A stretch of DNA of 64,000 bases from Acetobacter conturbans (lineage in GTDB: Bacteria; Pseudomonadota; Alphaproteobacteria; Acetobacterales; Acetobacteraceae). Positions 19,656 to 29,223 of the stretch are shown in pieces. The notes beneath the pieces were generated by a model that worked only from the letters and a program-made list of their open reading frames with translations, ran no database searches and was not told where the DNA came from. A program made the translations under genes and the position numbers. Where the stretch lies: contig NZ_WOSY01000007.1 in assembly GCF_011516755.1 (NCBI RefSeq), positions 166,862 to 230,861 of the forward strand, written 5' to 3'. Each line of letters opens with the position of its first letter. The stretch's first letter is position 1.

Positions 19656-20452
19656 GCTTGTGTGTCCTTATCAAGGGCAGGCGAGGCATTGTCGAGAATA
19701 CTGCTTTCCGGAGCATCATCTTTCAGATCGACACCGGTCAGCTTCCTCTGTCTGGCCTCACGCATCAGCCAGGCAAGTTTATCGGCGGCAACAGCCGTTC
19801 TCAGGCCATGCGGATGAATATTGGAAAGACAGTTGCGGGCGGAGTCCGGGCAGCCGACCCGTGGCGCATAGGTCAGATAGACACCCATGCTGTTCGCAAC
19901 ACTGAGACCTGGCCTCTCGCCAATCATCATCACAACCATGCTCGCACCCATGGCTGCGGCAATTTCGTCACCGATGGCGACACGTGCCTGTTCGGCGATG
20001 ACCAGAGGGGCAATGGACCAGTCCTTCAACCGCTCCTTCATGGCGTGATAAAGCGGCACGGCGCCCTCCGCCGCAGCAACAGACGACAGGCCATCAGCGG
20101 CGACAAACACCGCGTCCCACGTGCCTTTTTCCAGACCAGCGAGACTTTCTGGCGATAAACGTCGCCCCATATCCGGCCGCCGCAGATAGGTCGGGCGATC
20201 CACCGCACGACTATGCACCAGCAGACAGGGCTCTCCCTGCAGCTCCGCCTTCATCGCGTCCACATCAAGAGGTGCGTGCACCGCATCGCGCGCCTGCGCA
20301 TGTGCGGCCTGAAACGCCAGCACATCCGTACTGCGCTGGGCATTACCGCTGCGTCCAAGACCGATACGGGCGCGGGTCAGCGATCGCAGGTCGTTCCATG
20401 GATCGACGGACAGGCGATCAGGCTTCTGAACTGGAGTTTTGTCATGCGCCAT
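19652..20452 (-). CDS. eutC: Ethanolamine ammonia-lyase small subunit
   Basis: EutC (266 aa) pairs with EutB and contributes to the adenosylcobalamin site of the lyase that turns ethanolamine into acetaldehyde and ammonia. RARIGLGRSGN, DGLSSVAA, VMMIGERPGLS and TYAPRVGCPDSARNCLSNIHP are family marks. It starts two bases after eutB and overlaps the permease gene. Confidence 0.95.
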   Translation of the reverse strand: MAHDKTPVQKPDRLSVDPWNDLRSLTRARIGLGRSGNAQRSTDVLAFQAAHAQARDAVHAPLDVDAMKAELQGEPCLLVHSRAVDRPTYLRRPDMGRRLSPESLAGLEKGTWDAVFVAADGLSSVAAAEGAVPLYHAMKERLKDWSIAPLVIAEQARVAIGDEIAAAMGASMVVMMIGERPGLSVANSMGVYLTYAPRVGCPDSARNCLSNIHPHGLRTAVAADKLAWLMREARQRKLTGVDLKDDAPESSILDNASPALDKDTQA

Positions 20453-20454
20453 GG

Positions 20455-21837
20455 TCAGGCAATCATCTGGCCGAGACGGGTCTGAGCCGGCGAGAGCGGC
20501 AACATCCGGTCACGCACGGCATCGTAAAGACCCGTCTGCTCCAGCCATGCGGCAAATTCCGGTGCGGGCTTCAGTTTCAGGAGATCCCGCAGAGTCAGGA
20601 TGTCGTGAAACGCCAGGCTCTGGTAATTGAGCATGATATCGTCGGCACCCGGAACCGCGATCAGGAATGAGATCCCTGCCGTGGCCAGCAGAACCATCAG
20701 GTTGTCCATGTCGTCCTGATCGGCCTCGGCATGGTTGGTGTAGCAGGCGTCACATCCCATCGGCACGCCAAGAAGCTTGGCGCAGAAATGGTCTTCCAGA
20801 CCGGCACGAATGATCTGCTTGCCGTCATAAAGATATTCGGGGCCGATGAACCCGACGACCGTGTTCACCAGCAGCGGCCGGAACGCCCGGGCAACGGCAT
20901 AAGCCCGTGTTTCGACGGTCTGCTGGTCGATGCCGTGATGGGCATCCGCCGACAGCGCCGCGCCCTGCCCCGTCTCGAAATACATGAGATTGTCGCCAAC
21001 GGTACCGCGCTTCAGCGCCTGCGCGGCCTCGTGCGCTTCCCTGAGGATGCCGAGCGTGACGCCGAATCCTTCGTTCGCCTTCTGCGTGCCTGCGATCGAC
21101 TGGAATACCAGATCCACCGCGCCGCCACGATTGATGATCTCGATGGTGTTGGTCACATGGGTCAGCACGCAGGTCTGCGTCGGGATATCGTAGCGCTGAC
21201 GGGCATGATCGAGCATGTCGAGCAGCGCCAGCCCATTGGCCACGCTGTCCGTCGCCGGATTGATGCCGATCACCGCATCGCCGATGCCGTAGAGCAGTCC
21301 GTCAAGCGTAGAGGCCGCGATGCCTTTCAGATCGTCTGTCGGATGGTTCGGCTGCAGACGGGTGGCGAGGCAGCCCTCCAGCCCGATCGTATTGCGAAAC
21401 TTCGTGATGACCCGGATCTTTCGCGCCACACTCATCAGATCCTGATTACGCATGATCTTGCTGACTGCCGCGGCCATCTCCGGCGTGATGCCCGGCGCGA
21501 CGGCGGCGAGAGTCGCCGTGTCAGTTTCGTGCGACAGCAGCCAGTCACGGAAGCCACCCACTGTCAGGTGGGAGATCGGCGCGAAAGCCTGCTTGTCGTG
21601 GGTATCCACAATCAGGCGCGTGACCTCATCCTCTTCATAAGGCACAAGATCCGTATTCAGGAACGTCGTGAGCGGGAGGTCGGCCAGAGCATAACGTGCG
21701 GCCATCCTCTGACCGTCCGAGGACGCAGCAAGACCTGCCAGTTCATCGCCCGAACGCTGCGAAGAAGCCGCCGCCAGCAGCTTTTTCAGATCGTCAAACT
21801 GGTGGCGTTCACCGCCAAGAGTATGATGGAAACCCAT
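20455..21837 (-). CDS. eutB: Ethanolamine ammonia-lyase large subunit
   Basis: EutB (460 aa) holds the TIM-barrel active site of the B12-dependent lyase. Family marks include GLEGCLATRLQPNHPTDD, DAVIGINPATDS, QSIAGTQKANEGFG and FGPEYL-like FIGPEYLYDG. The start at 21837 has AGGAG about 9 bases upstream. It is the first gene of eutB-eutC-eat-porin. The microcompartment shell genes, eutA reactivase and acetaldehyde dehydrogenase of the classical operon are absent here. Confidence 0.95.
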   Translation of the reverse strand: MGFHHTLGGERHQFDDLKKLLAAASSQRSGDELAGLAASSDGQRMAARYALADLPLTTFLNTDLVPYEEDEVTRLIVDTHDKQAFAPISHLTVGGFRDWLLSHETDTATLAAVAPGITPEMAAAVSKIMRNQDLMSVARKIRVITKFRNTIGLEGCLATRLQPNHPTDDLKGIAASTLDGLLYGIGDAVIGINPATDSVANGLALLDMLDHARQRYDIPTQTCVLTHVTNTIEIINRGGAVDLVFQSIAGTQKANEGFGVTLGILREAHEAAQALKRGTVGDNLMYFETGQGAALSADAHHGIDQQTVETRAYAVARAFRPLLVNTVVGFIGPEYLYDGKQIIRAGLEDHFCAKLLGVPMGCDACYTNHAEADQDDMDNLMVLLATAGISFLIAVPGADDIMLNYQSLAFHDILTLRDLLKLKPAPEFAAWLEQTGLYDAVRDRMLPLSPAQTRLGQMIA

Positions 21838-22267
21838 CGTGGAAGCTCCTGAAACTCCAACCCCGGCATGATGCGGCAGCAGTCGGCAATGTGCGCATGA
21901 TATGCGGTCACCGGCGAAATGATGCGCTTGTGAAACATACCGGATGCGCAGGCGGAATACAAAAAACTCCCCCCGCCGCCTTGCAGGCAGCGCAGTGGAA
22001 AAGGCCCTTTTCGACTCATCATTTAAAAAGCATGATTTTTTCGAAATCAGACCCGCCTGAAGACAGGAGTATGACTCAAAAAGAAAAACGTAATCACGCT
22101 CGGAGAAAGCCTTAGAAATGTTTTGACATAAAATTTAAAGCGAGAAGGATTATATTTCTTATAACATATTGTAAATAAACAGTTTTATCTTCATTCAATC
22201 AGTTGAACGGACATAAAATGATATACTTTTCCCCACCCTACTTCCCTGTCACATCGGCTTCAAAGAA
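21838..22267. other. Intergenic region upstream of eutB and the exonuclease-like gene
   Basis: 430 bases between divergent genes. The part near eutB is GC-rich with no regulator gene and no recognisable cobalamin riboswitch. The part from about 22100 to 22230 is strongly AT-rich and holds a TTGACA at 22123-22128 but no well-spaced -10. It likely carries the promoters of both genes. Confidence 0.45.
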
Positions 22268-22801
22268 ATGAATTCAGCCATGTCGTCCGCTATCCCCTTC
22301 ATTTTCCTTGATAATGAAGCGTCCTCGCTCACAACGGACAGTTATCCGATCGAAATCGCATGGGTGCGGCAAGACGGCTCAAACGAATGTTTCCTCATCC
22401 GCCCGGAACCGGAATGGACCGACTGGTCTGAACAGGCTGAGGCACTGCATGGCCTGAGCAGGGAACAACTGATGAAGGAAGGTCACCCGGCCAGCGAGGT
22501 AGCGGCGCGTTTTCTCTGTGATGTGAAAGGCGCCCGGCTGGTCAGCGATGCCCCGCCTTTCGATCGCGCCTGGCTGGAGACGCTGTGCGGGGTTGCCGGG
22601 AAGACCACCCCCGTCATCCACCCCGTGCTTGAAGCATGGGTCGAGGCGTTACGCACTCACGAGGGATCATCAGCGCAGGAAGAAGCGGCCCTGCTCACAC
22701 GCGTCCGCCGCATGGAGGAAAGCCGCCGGAAGCGCCGACACCGGGCGCTGCCGGACGCGCAGGAACTCTGGCGGATATGGAAGGATCTTGGAGGCCGGTG
22801 A
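22268..22801 (+). CDS. DEDDh 3'-5' exonuclease-fold protein
   Basis: Encodes 177 residues. A catalytic DxE-type motif is seen at FLDNEASSLTTDSYPIEIAW, a second Asp in LVSDAPPFDRAWLETL, and the His-x4-Asp motif in HRALPDAQELW, all in the order of RNase T/DnaQ-like enzymes. PIEIAWVRQDG is also typical of this fold. Substrate (RNA or DNA) is unknown. Start choice is uncertain: a second ATG four codons in (MSSAIPF) is equally possible. Confidence 0.75.
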   Translation: MNSAMSSAIPFIFLDNEASSLTTDSYPIEIAWVRQDGSNECFLIRPEPEWTDWSEQAEALHGLSREQLMKEGHPASEVAARFLCDVKGARLVSDAPPFDRAWLETLCGVAGKTTPVIHPVLEAWVEALRTHEGSSAQEEAALLTRVRRMEESRRKRRHRALPDAQELWRIWKDLGGR

Positions 22802-22862
22802 CCGAGGGCGAGTCACCCTCTCCCTCGGGTCATCGCGAAACCGCTGGCTTCAGCGGCTCTTC

Positions 22863-23264
22863 TTACTTTCTGAGAGGAAGCTCGCCTGTCAGGAACTGAG
22901 CGCGACCCAGTCCGAACGACCAGTGCGCATCCTTGTTTTCCACGACGGAAATCATGACGTCAGAAGACTTGATGCCGCACTCCGCCTCCAGACGCTCGGT
23001 GAGCAGCCGATAGAACAGGGCGAAACCACCATCGCCACGCGGACGACTGAATACCTGTAGCAGCACCATGTCCTTCGTGCGCGGAATACCGAGGCCGGTA
23101 TCCTCAAGGATCATGTGAGACGGCTTATGCTCGGTGACGATCTGGTAGCGATCGCCGCGCGGCACCTGAAACGCCTCCAGCATGGCCTCGTGCGTGGTGT
23201 CGAGAAGCTTTTTGATCTCGGATTCACTGCGGCCTTCATAGACGTGAAAATGCAGCAGGGGCAT
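22863..23264 (-). CDS. Tautomerase-superfamily protein
   Basis: Encodes 133 residues beginning MPLLHFHVYEGRSESEIKK. The proline after Met would become the catalytic N-terminal base, as in 4-oxalocrotonate tautomerase relatives. The length fits the longer tautomerase-2 type. It is 35 bases downstream of the aminotransferase on the same strand and probably co-transcribed. Substrate unknown. Confidence 0.8.
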   Translation of the reverse strand: MPLLHFHVYEGRSESEIKKLLDTTHEAMLEAFQVPRGDRYQIVTEHKPSHMILEDTGLGIPRTKDMVLLQVFSRPRGDGGFALFYRLLTERLEAECGIKSSDVMISVVENKDAHWSFGLGRAQFLTGELPLRK

Positions 23265-23299
23265 GAAACTCTCCTCTGTCCGTTGGAAACGGAACGATG

Positions 23300-24649
23300 T
23301 CAGTCCAGTTCGGCAATCAGCTTGCGAACAGTGGCGACCATGTCACGCAACTGCTCAGGTGTCGAAATGAAGGGAGGGCCAAAGGAGATGGTTTCCCCGG
23401 TGCAGCGCAGCAGAACCCCGCTCTTCAGCCCTTTTTCAAAGACTTCAAGACCGCGTGCGCCCGGCGCTCCGTCCTTCGGCTTCAGGTCAATCGCTGCTGT
23501 CAGGCCGATATTGCGCAGATCATGCACCAGCGGCAGATCGCGCAGGCTGTGAATGGCTTCTTCCAGCACAGGCTCCAGTGAGCGCACGCGGGCGATCAGG
23601 TTCTCTTCCTCCATGATATCGAGAACCGTATGCGCCACGGCCGCCGCCAGCGGATGCCCTGAATAGGTATAGCCATGAGCGAACTCGATGGCGCTTTCTG
23701 AGCCGTTCATGAAAGTGTTGTAGATCTCGTCGGTCACGATCACCCCACCCATCGGCACGATCCCGTTCGTGACCGCCTTGGCGAAGGTGATCATGTCCGG
23801 CTTCACGCCGAAACGCTGGGCCGCGAAGTTCTCACCCATGCGCCCGAAGCCGGTGATGACCTCATCAAAGATCAGCAGGATGCCGTGTTTGGTGCAGATC
23901 TCGCGCAAACGCTGGAGATAACCGATCGGCGGCACCAGAACGCCCGTTGATCCCTGCACCGGCTCGACAATCACTGCTGCAATGGTCGAGGCGTCGTGCA
24001 GCGCCACCAGACGTTCCAGATCTTCCGCCAACTCCGCGCCCCATGCGGGCTGACCTTTGGTGAAAGCAACCTTCGCGTGGTTGTAAGGATGGCGGATATG
24101 ATCCACGCCCGGCACCATGACTGTGGCGAACATCTTGCGGTTCGGCACGATGCCGCCAACAGACATGCCGCCGAACCCGACACCATGATAACCGCGTTCA
24201 CGACCGATCAGACGGAAGCGCGCACCTTCTCCGCGCAGACGATGAAAACCGATGGCAATCTTGAGGGCCGTATCGACGGCTTCCGAGCCGGAATTGGCGA
24301 AAAATACATGCTCCAGACCGGCTGGCGCCATGTTGGCGATGCGCTCGGCCAGGCGCACAGCCTCCGGGTTCGCCAGCTGAAAGCTGGGGGCAAAGTCGAG
24401 GGTGTCGGCCTGCTTCCTCAACGCTTCCGTAATGCGGGGCTGGGCGTGACCCAGCGGCGTGCACCACAGGCCCGACAGCGTGTCGAACAGCTTCGTGCCA
24501 TCTGCCGTCGTGTAATAAGGACCTTTCGCCGTCTCCAGAACCCGGGCCATGCCCTGTTCCCTGACGCGTCGATTGGCCGTGAACGGCATCCAGAACCGGC
24601 CTTCTTTCAAGGTGGTGGCACAATCAAATTCGTTCTTCAAATCCGCCAT
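23300..24649 (-). CDS. Omega-aminotransferase, beta-alanine:pyruvate type
   Basis: A 449-residue class III PLP aminotransferase. Motifs: FANSGSEAVDTALK (phosphate binding), LLIFDEVITGFGRMG (cofactor Asp) and DMITFAKAVTNGIVPMG (PLP lysine near 288). WMPFTANRR and SGLWCTPLGHAQPR near the N-terminus are typical of omega-amino acid:pyruvate aminotransferases. The start MADLKNEFD at 24649 has GGGAG upstream; the frame is open further but unconserved. It may supply malonic semialdehyde or act on GABA or other amines. Confidence 0.88.
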   Translation of the reverse strand: MADLKNEFDCATTLKEGRFWMPFTANRRVREQGMARVLETAKGPYYTTADGTKLFDTLSGLWCTPLGHAQPRITEALRKQADTLDFAPSFQLANPEAVRLAERIANMAPAGLEHVFFANSGSEAVDTALKIAIGFHRLRGEGARFRLIGRERGYHGVGFGGMSVGGIVPNRKMFATVMVPGVDHIRHPYNHAKVAFTKGQPAWGAELAEDLERLVALHDASTIAAVIVEPVQGSTGVLVPPIGYLQRLREICTKHGILLIFDEVITGFGRMGENFAAQRFGVKPDMITFAKAVTNGIVPMGGVIVTDEIYNTFMNGSESAIEFAHGYTYSGHPLAAAVAHTVLDIMEEENLIARVRSLEPVLEEAIHSLRDLPLVHDLRNIGLTAAIDLKPKDGAPGARGLEVFEKGLKSGVLLRCTGETISFGPPFISTPEQLRDMVATVRKLIAELD

Positions 24650-25003
24650 GATCTGCTCCCGCTCGACCCCGCAGCGGGGCCACCTCATTCTGCTTGTGCA
24701 GAGAATGTTATGAAATGACAACTTTGTAAAACACGGGAAGGGGGCTGCTGGACGCATGCTTCACGGGCTTCCGTCGTCCGCCATATCGTCCCTTAGAACG
24801 ACGATCCGGGAGTGCGTTTTTTACAAAATCCACTGTCAATTTCGAGAACAGACTTCATAAATCGCGAAGAGAACAGGTTCCTGCCCTTCTGCCGACTTCC
24901 GGATATGCCGCGAACATAAGGGGCCATCCCTGCGTGGAATGCGGAGCAAATCCTGTCTCTCTCCGAAGGGGATATGCTGCGGAACACTCCCTTCCAAAAA
25001 AGC
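24650..25003. other. Intergenic stretch with no gene seen
   Basis: About 350 bases upstream of the aminotransferase and downstream of the glycosyltransferase. No open frame with family features, no clear terminator and no repeat was recognised. Confidence 0.5.
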
Positions 25004-27967
25004 TTATCGCGCCGGAGCCAGAACCTCTTGGAGGATGCTGTTCAGCCTTACCGAATAGGCTCTGGGGCTGTTTTCACTTTCCAGCATCCGAAGCGCGCCA
25101 TGACGGACCGTGTTCCACAGATCCTCATCTGTGTAGAGCGCCACGATCTGGTCTGCGAACCGTTGGGAATCGTTGTCACCACCCGAGACGATCTCAAGGC
25201 CGCTGCGCCAGTCGAGCTGGCGGCACAGGAGATCGGACGCCACGACCGGCAATCCATAGGACGCCGCCTCGTGGATCTTGAAGGGGATGCCTCCGGCGAA
25301 CCGGGTGGGCGCCACGAAAATGCGGTGGGACGCGTAAAGTGCCGCCGCATCCTTAACCGGGCCTACCAGCTCGACACGCGGATCGCGACCCAGCGCACTC
25401 AGATCGACGGACGCGCCCCGGAAACCCGCCACGGTGAAGCGGACATCCTCTGGCAGGCGATCCTTCAGCAAGGGCAGGACCTTATCCACGAACCAGATGA
25501 GGCTGTCGTGATTGGGTGCATTCGGCTCATGAATCGCCCCGAGGAAGAGCATATCCCGCCGCTCTCCCCATTTTCGGGGTGTCGGCCGGACAGGGCACAT
25601 ATGTCCCAGTTCAGCCACATTCTCATACCCGGCGGCACGCAGGATTCGGACATCCAGCGCGTTGACGGCAACGATCATCCGGCACAGCCAGGCATCGGCC
25701 AGTTCGGCCTCCAGCGCCTCATCCAGCGTCTGCGTCAGAGGCTCGCCGAAAAGGTTCGCCTTCAGCACCGTGCGCGGAGCCGTCACCGCCTCGGTATCGA
25801 GCACGATTGCCTCGAGTGGCAGTGCTGCGGCCTGTGCCATCAGCACCGGCATCATGCGCCCGATATTGTGTGTCCGTCCGATCCACACGCAGTCATAGGC
25901 ACCGCTGCGCTCCTGCAGGAATGCCTCGAATGTATCGAAACCGCGATCATGCAGGACTTCGACGTCCGCTGGAAAATCAGCGTAAATCGCTGGCAGCGGC
26001 GCCGTTGAGGCATAAATGGGATAGACCGTGACCTGATGACCGAGAACGGCCATTGTCCGCACGATATCGTTGGAACGGACAAAGCCCGAACCCAGACTGC
26101 GCGCGGGCACCTGATCCTCGATAAAGAGGATGCGTTTCGCGGAGGGATGCAGCACGCTGCGGGCGCGCGCCGCCAGTCCCGACGCAGGCGGCCATGCCTT
26201 ACGGATGGTCGCAGCATGGCGCTGACGCAGCAGGCGGCGATCCGCCTCCGTAATGGCGGTGGCATCGCCATCATGCACATCCTCCGACACGATCATCGCC
26301 GGTTCATGGACAATTCGGAAACCGGCCTCGCCCGCACCCAGGCAGAGATCGGCAATCTGCATGGCGCTGGCTTCGAAGGCTGCGTCGAACCCGGCCAGCT
26401 GTTGCAGCAGCGCACGGTCGATCAGAAACGCAGCCTCGGTCGTGCAGGCGATGTCGCGACGGAAACAAGCTTCCGGCGCGCTCATGTCCGCGCCTTCCAG
26501 ATAACGTGTCAGCGTCCCGTCACGTCCCAGCAGCACCCCGGCTTCACCGATACGACCGTCCGCGCGCAGCACACGGCCAGCAACGATTCCCACCTGCGTC
26601 TTTGTGACGGGAGAGTGACCCTTGAGTTCGCGCAAGGCCGCTTGCAAGGCTCCGTGGGACAATCGCATGCCCTGCCCCAGCCAGAGCACTGCGGAAGCAT
26701 TCAGATGCGGCAGGGCGGCCTGCAAGGCCTCGGCGTGCGTGGTGGAGCGATCCAGCCGGAGAATACGGATGCCTTTGACGAAATGCTCAAGCCGGGTCGT
26801 ATCGTCCTGCGATCCGCCATCCACCACGATGACATCCAGAGCACCGGGAAAAGTCATTCGGAGCGCCGACAACGCCGAAAGCGTCAGGGGGAGCCGGTTG
26901 CGCGCGAACAGAACGACGCTGACCTCGGCCTCACCGCTGACCGTGAAGTCCAGTGGACGACGCACCAGCAGTGGAATCAGGTTCTCGGCCTTCCTTACAG
27001 CCAGCCCCTCAAACATCTTCAGATCCGGACGATCCAGATCCGCATCGAGAGGGCGCTGATGGCGTCGGGACAGCCAGTGAACGAAGACGTCCCGCACCAG
27101 TCCGCGCTCGATATCGGAGCGCACCCTTCCTGAGAAGAAATAGGTATTGAGATCCACATCCGGGTGCGGTTTCCGGCGTTCGAACGTTCCGTAATGGACG
27201 AAATGATCGTAGGCCGAACGCAGTTTCCCCGCAGCGATCGCATCCGCGATATCGGGGTAAAGGCCGAGATAGTAATCCTCGATGAACCATTCCAGCGCGT
27301 TGTAAACGCCTGGAGTGGTGTTGGTGAGGAAATGATGGAGTGCGCTCCGCATCTCACCGGCATTCACGGCGGCGGCCGCTTCAGGATAGGTGTTGAGATA
27401 CCATTCCGGATCGAAATACCAGCTGACTTTGAACCTGCTCGCCTGTGCCTCGTCGCTCAGAAAGCTGGTGAATGGGCCAGCCGCGGGAATGGTCGTGGCA
27501 GACGATGAATCCGGACCGGACACAAGCGCGTTGGCGTAATAGAGATGCGGGTCGAAAAACAGATGGCCGGACCGGAACTCGCGATCGCCATAGCGGAGAT
27601 AGTGGTCGTAACCGTTGATGACCCCAAGACGGTCAAGTGTCGCCCGGGTCAGATCGGGATAACGCGCGAGATAGGCTGTTTCCGAGAACAGCCAGTGCGG
27701 CGACCGGTTGATGAATCCGTCCGACCGATAATGATCAAAACCGGACGCGAATGCTCCCGCCTCGACGGCGGCGGCCACATCCGGGTGCGCCTGCAGATAC
27801 CAGGCTTCATCAAAAAAGCGATTGGGGGAGAACTTCTCGCGCTTGCCAACCCGCACATAGTGGTCGGCCAGTTCCTCGGCAGAGGCATCCACAAGATCGC
27901 CCAGAGCATGTCTGTAGCGGGCGCGGTACCATTCAGCGTCAAATCCTGCCCACAGAGGCTCATTCAT
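25004..27967 (-). CDS. Large bifunctional glycosyltransferase with N-terminal repeats
   Basis: Encodes 987 residues from MNEPLWAGFD. Residues 1-300 hold about six degenerate units of roughly 50 residues built around WY..YPDV..A...G....HY...G..E, a repeat known from large bacterial glycosyltransferases. A GT2-like domain follows at about 345-600 (EVSVVLFARNRLPLT, VIVVDGGSQDD). A GT4-like C-terminal domain begins near 620 (RILFIEDQVPARSLGSGF) and ends with FKIHEAASYGLPVVAS. No membrane segments. Likely polysaccharide or glycan synthesis; acceptor unknown. It stands alone. Confidence 0.85.
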   Translation of the reverse strand: MNEPLWAGFDAEWYRARYRHALGDLVDASAEELADHYVRVGKREKFSPNRFFDEAWYLQAHPDVAAAVEAGAFASGFDHYRSDGFINRSPHWLFSETAYLARYPDLTRATLDRLGVINGYDHYLRYGDREFRSGHLFFDPHLYYANALVSGPDSSSATTIPAAGPFTSFLSDEAQASRFKVSWYFDPEWYLNTYPEAAAAVNAGEMRSALHHFLTNTTPGVYNALEWFIEDYYLGLYPDIADAIAAGKLRSAYDHFVHYGTFERRKPHPDVDLNTYFFSGRVRSDIERGLVRDVFVHWLSRRHQRPLDADLDRPDLKMFEGLAVRKAENLIPLLVRRPLDFTVSGEAEVSVVLFARNRLPLTLSALSALRMTFPGALDVIVVDGGSQDDTTRLEHFVKGIRILRLDRSTTHAEALQAALPHLNASAVLWLGQGMRLSHGALQAALRELKGHSPVTKTQVGIVAGRVLRADGRIGEAGVLLGRDGTLTRYLEGADMSAPEACFRRDIACTTEAAFLIDRALLQQLAGFDAAFEASAMQIADLCLGAGEAGFRIVHEPAMIVSEDVHDGDATAITEADRRLLRQRHAATIRKAWPPASGLAARARSVLHPSAKRILFIEDQVPARSLGSGFVRSNDIVRTMAVLGHQVTVYPIYASTAPLPAIYADFPADVEVLHDRGFDTFEAFLQERSGAYDCVWIGRTHNIGRMMPVLMAQAAALPLEAIVLDTEAVTAPRTVLKANLFGEPLTQTLDEALEAELADAWLCRMIVAVNALDVRILRAAGYENVAELGHMCPVRPTPRKWGERRDMLFLGAIHEPNAPNHDSLIWFVDKVLPLLKDRLPEDVRFTVAGFRGASVDLSALGRDPRVELVGPVKDAAALYASHRIFVAPTRFAGGIPFKIHEAASYGLPVVASDLLCRQLDWRSGLEIVSGGDNDSQRFADQIVALYTDEDLWNTVRHGALRMLESENSPRAYSVRLNSILQEVLAPAR

Positions 27968-28151
27968 GGACTGGGACACAGAATCGGAAGCCACCGGACC
28001 TCTCAAAAACAAGCGGGGACAGCCCCGAAAAATACAGACGTCCGCATTTGCCGTGCCAGCGAAAGTCTCAACGCATGGCCGCCGCCAGACTTCAGTTTCG
28101 GATCAGCACGACTGAAACGAAGTGTCAGAAAACCACAAAACGTCCCGCAGA

Positions 28152-28691
28152 TCACCCTGTCTTCTGCGTCGTGCTCCGGGAGCGCCACAGCGCCAGAAAA
28201 TCGACATGCTGGATGATGACTGGCAGGAACCCCGCTTCCCGCGTCAGATCCGCCAGATAGTTGCGGGCCGCCGGAAAAAGCATCTTCGGTGCTTCAACCA
28301 GCAGCAGCGGCTCGAACGTCTCCGCCGTCGCGTTGCGCAGCGAGAACAGTCCGGAATAGGTGATCTGAGTTTCGAACAGCGTCGCCGCCTCTCCCCCTTC
28401 CACCGGAGCGTCCGCACGCCCCACGCAGTTCATCACCACGTCCACTTCGAAATCGGGCTGGTTCTCAGCGACCTGCCGGGCCATCACGTCCAGCGTCATG
28501 GACGTGTTCGGACGAACGGGTGGCCGCGTGTGGATGAGGGCGGAATCAAGGGTCCGGAACGTGACGCCACGCACATACTGCGCACCCATCAGAACCGTTG
28601 GAGCGGCCGGGGCCTGTCTGGTTGAACCAGACACGCTGTCCGTCACGTTGCCCGCGCCCGTTACCGATTCCATCGTGTTCTGATCGACCAT
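28152..28691 (-). CDS. secB: Protein-export chaperone SecB
   Basis: SecB (179 aa) keeps precursors unfolded and hands them to SecA. The core GVTFRTLDSALIH is unlike E. coli in detail. The blocks FEVDVVMNC, FETQITYSGLFSLRNA, LLLVEAPKMLFPAARNYLADLTREAGFLPV and the final HVDFLALW match alphaproteobacterial SecB. The start MVDQNTMESV at 28691 fits family length. The N-terminal 25 residues are low-complexity. Confidence 0.93.
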   Translation of the reverse strand: MVDQNTMESVTGAGNVTDSVSGSTRQAPAAPTVLMGAQYVRGVTFRTLDSALIHTRPPVRPNTSMTLDVMARQVAENQPDFEVDVVMNCVGRADAPVEGGEAATLFETQITYSGLFSLRNATAETFEPLLLVEAPKMLFPAARNYLADLTREAGFLPVIIQHVDFLALWRSRSTTQKTG

Positions 28692-29223
28692 ACCTGAAGG
28701 AACTTTCCGTCTTGCTGTAAATCCTTGCGCAAGAGGCCTTAGCAAACTCCCTGCGCGCCGACGAGTGTAACAGTACAACTCTTTCTATTAAATAAAACGT
28801 CCCGGCAAACTTCCGAGCGCCAGCATTGGCGAGCAGCCTTGCGGAAGTTCCCTCCGGTGGATCAGCGCAAGAGGGTAAACAGGGGCCAAGTATCTCCGGT
28901 CCAGTAAGGAAATGCGCATAAGCCACGGCCTGATCGCAGCGCCACAGACAATCCGACAGGGCTGCTAACCGGGATGCATGCAACACTTGCTGCCTGTCTC
29001 TTGCAGCCCATCATGGCCCCCACGACCCGGCTCCTGCCGCGCGTCGCATCCCTGCCCGATTTTGAGGACAGGTCGACGGCAGGCTCGTCACCATTGCGCT
29101 TCAGCCCTGTCCACGGAAACAGGCACGCCATGCTGCTCACGAGACCACGCCTTACAAGGTGTGGCAAGGCGGCGCCCTCAGTCTCCGGCAACGAAAAGAA
29201 TACCGCGCTGCCCGCAGCCGCCT
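28692..29223. other. Intergenic region with a two-tier hairpin, no gene seen
   Basis: 530 bases between pabC and secB. Open frames give no family resemblance, and searches by eye for tRNA, 6S, SRP and RNase P RNA signatures found nothing. The one structured element is at 28808-28849 (listed separately). Confidence 0.5.
28808..28849. other. Two-tier stem-loop in the secB-pabC gap
   Basis: An outer stem AACTTCCG / CGGAAGTT encloses an inner stem CGCCA-GCAT-TGGCG. No T-run follows on either strand, so a simple terminator is unlikely. It could be a repeat element, part of a small RNA, or chance. Confidence 0.35.

Noticed and set aside
20731..21852. 373-codon plus-strand open frame
   Set aside because: Antisense shadow of eutB with no recognisable domain.
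21838..22100. Cobalamin riboswitch upstream of the B12-dependent eutB
   Set aside because: The conserved B12-box sequence was looked for on the minus strand and not found.
26036..27133. 365-codon plus-strand open frame
   Set aside because: Antisense to the large glycosyltransferase, which shows clear domains on the other strand.
28740..29220. Structural RNA gene (6S, RNase P, SRP RNA) in the secB-pabC gap
   Set aside because: Characteristic conserved blocks of these RNAs were not present; only a local hairpin was found.
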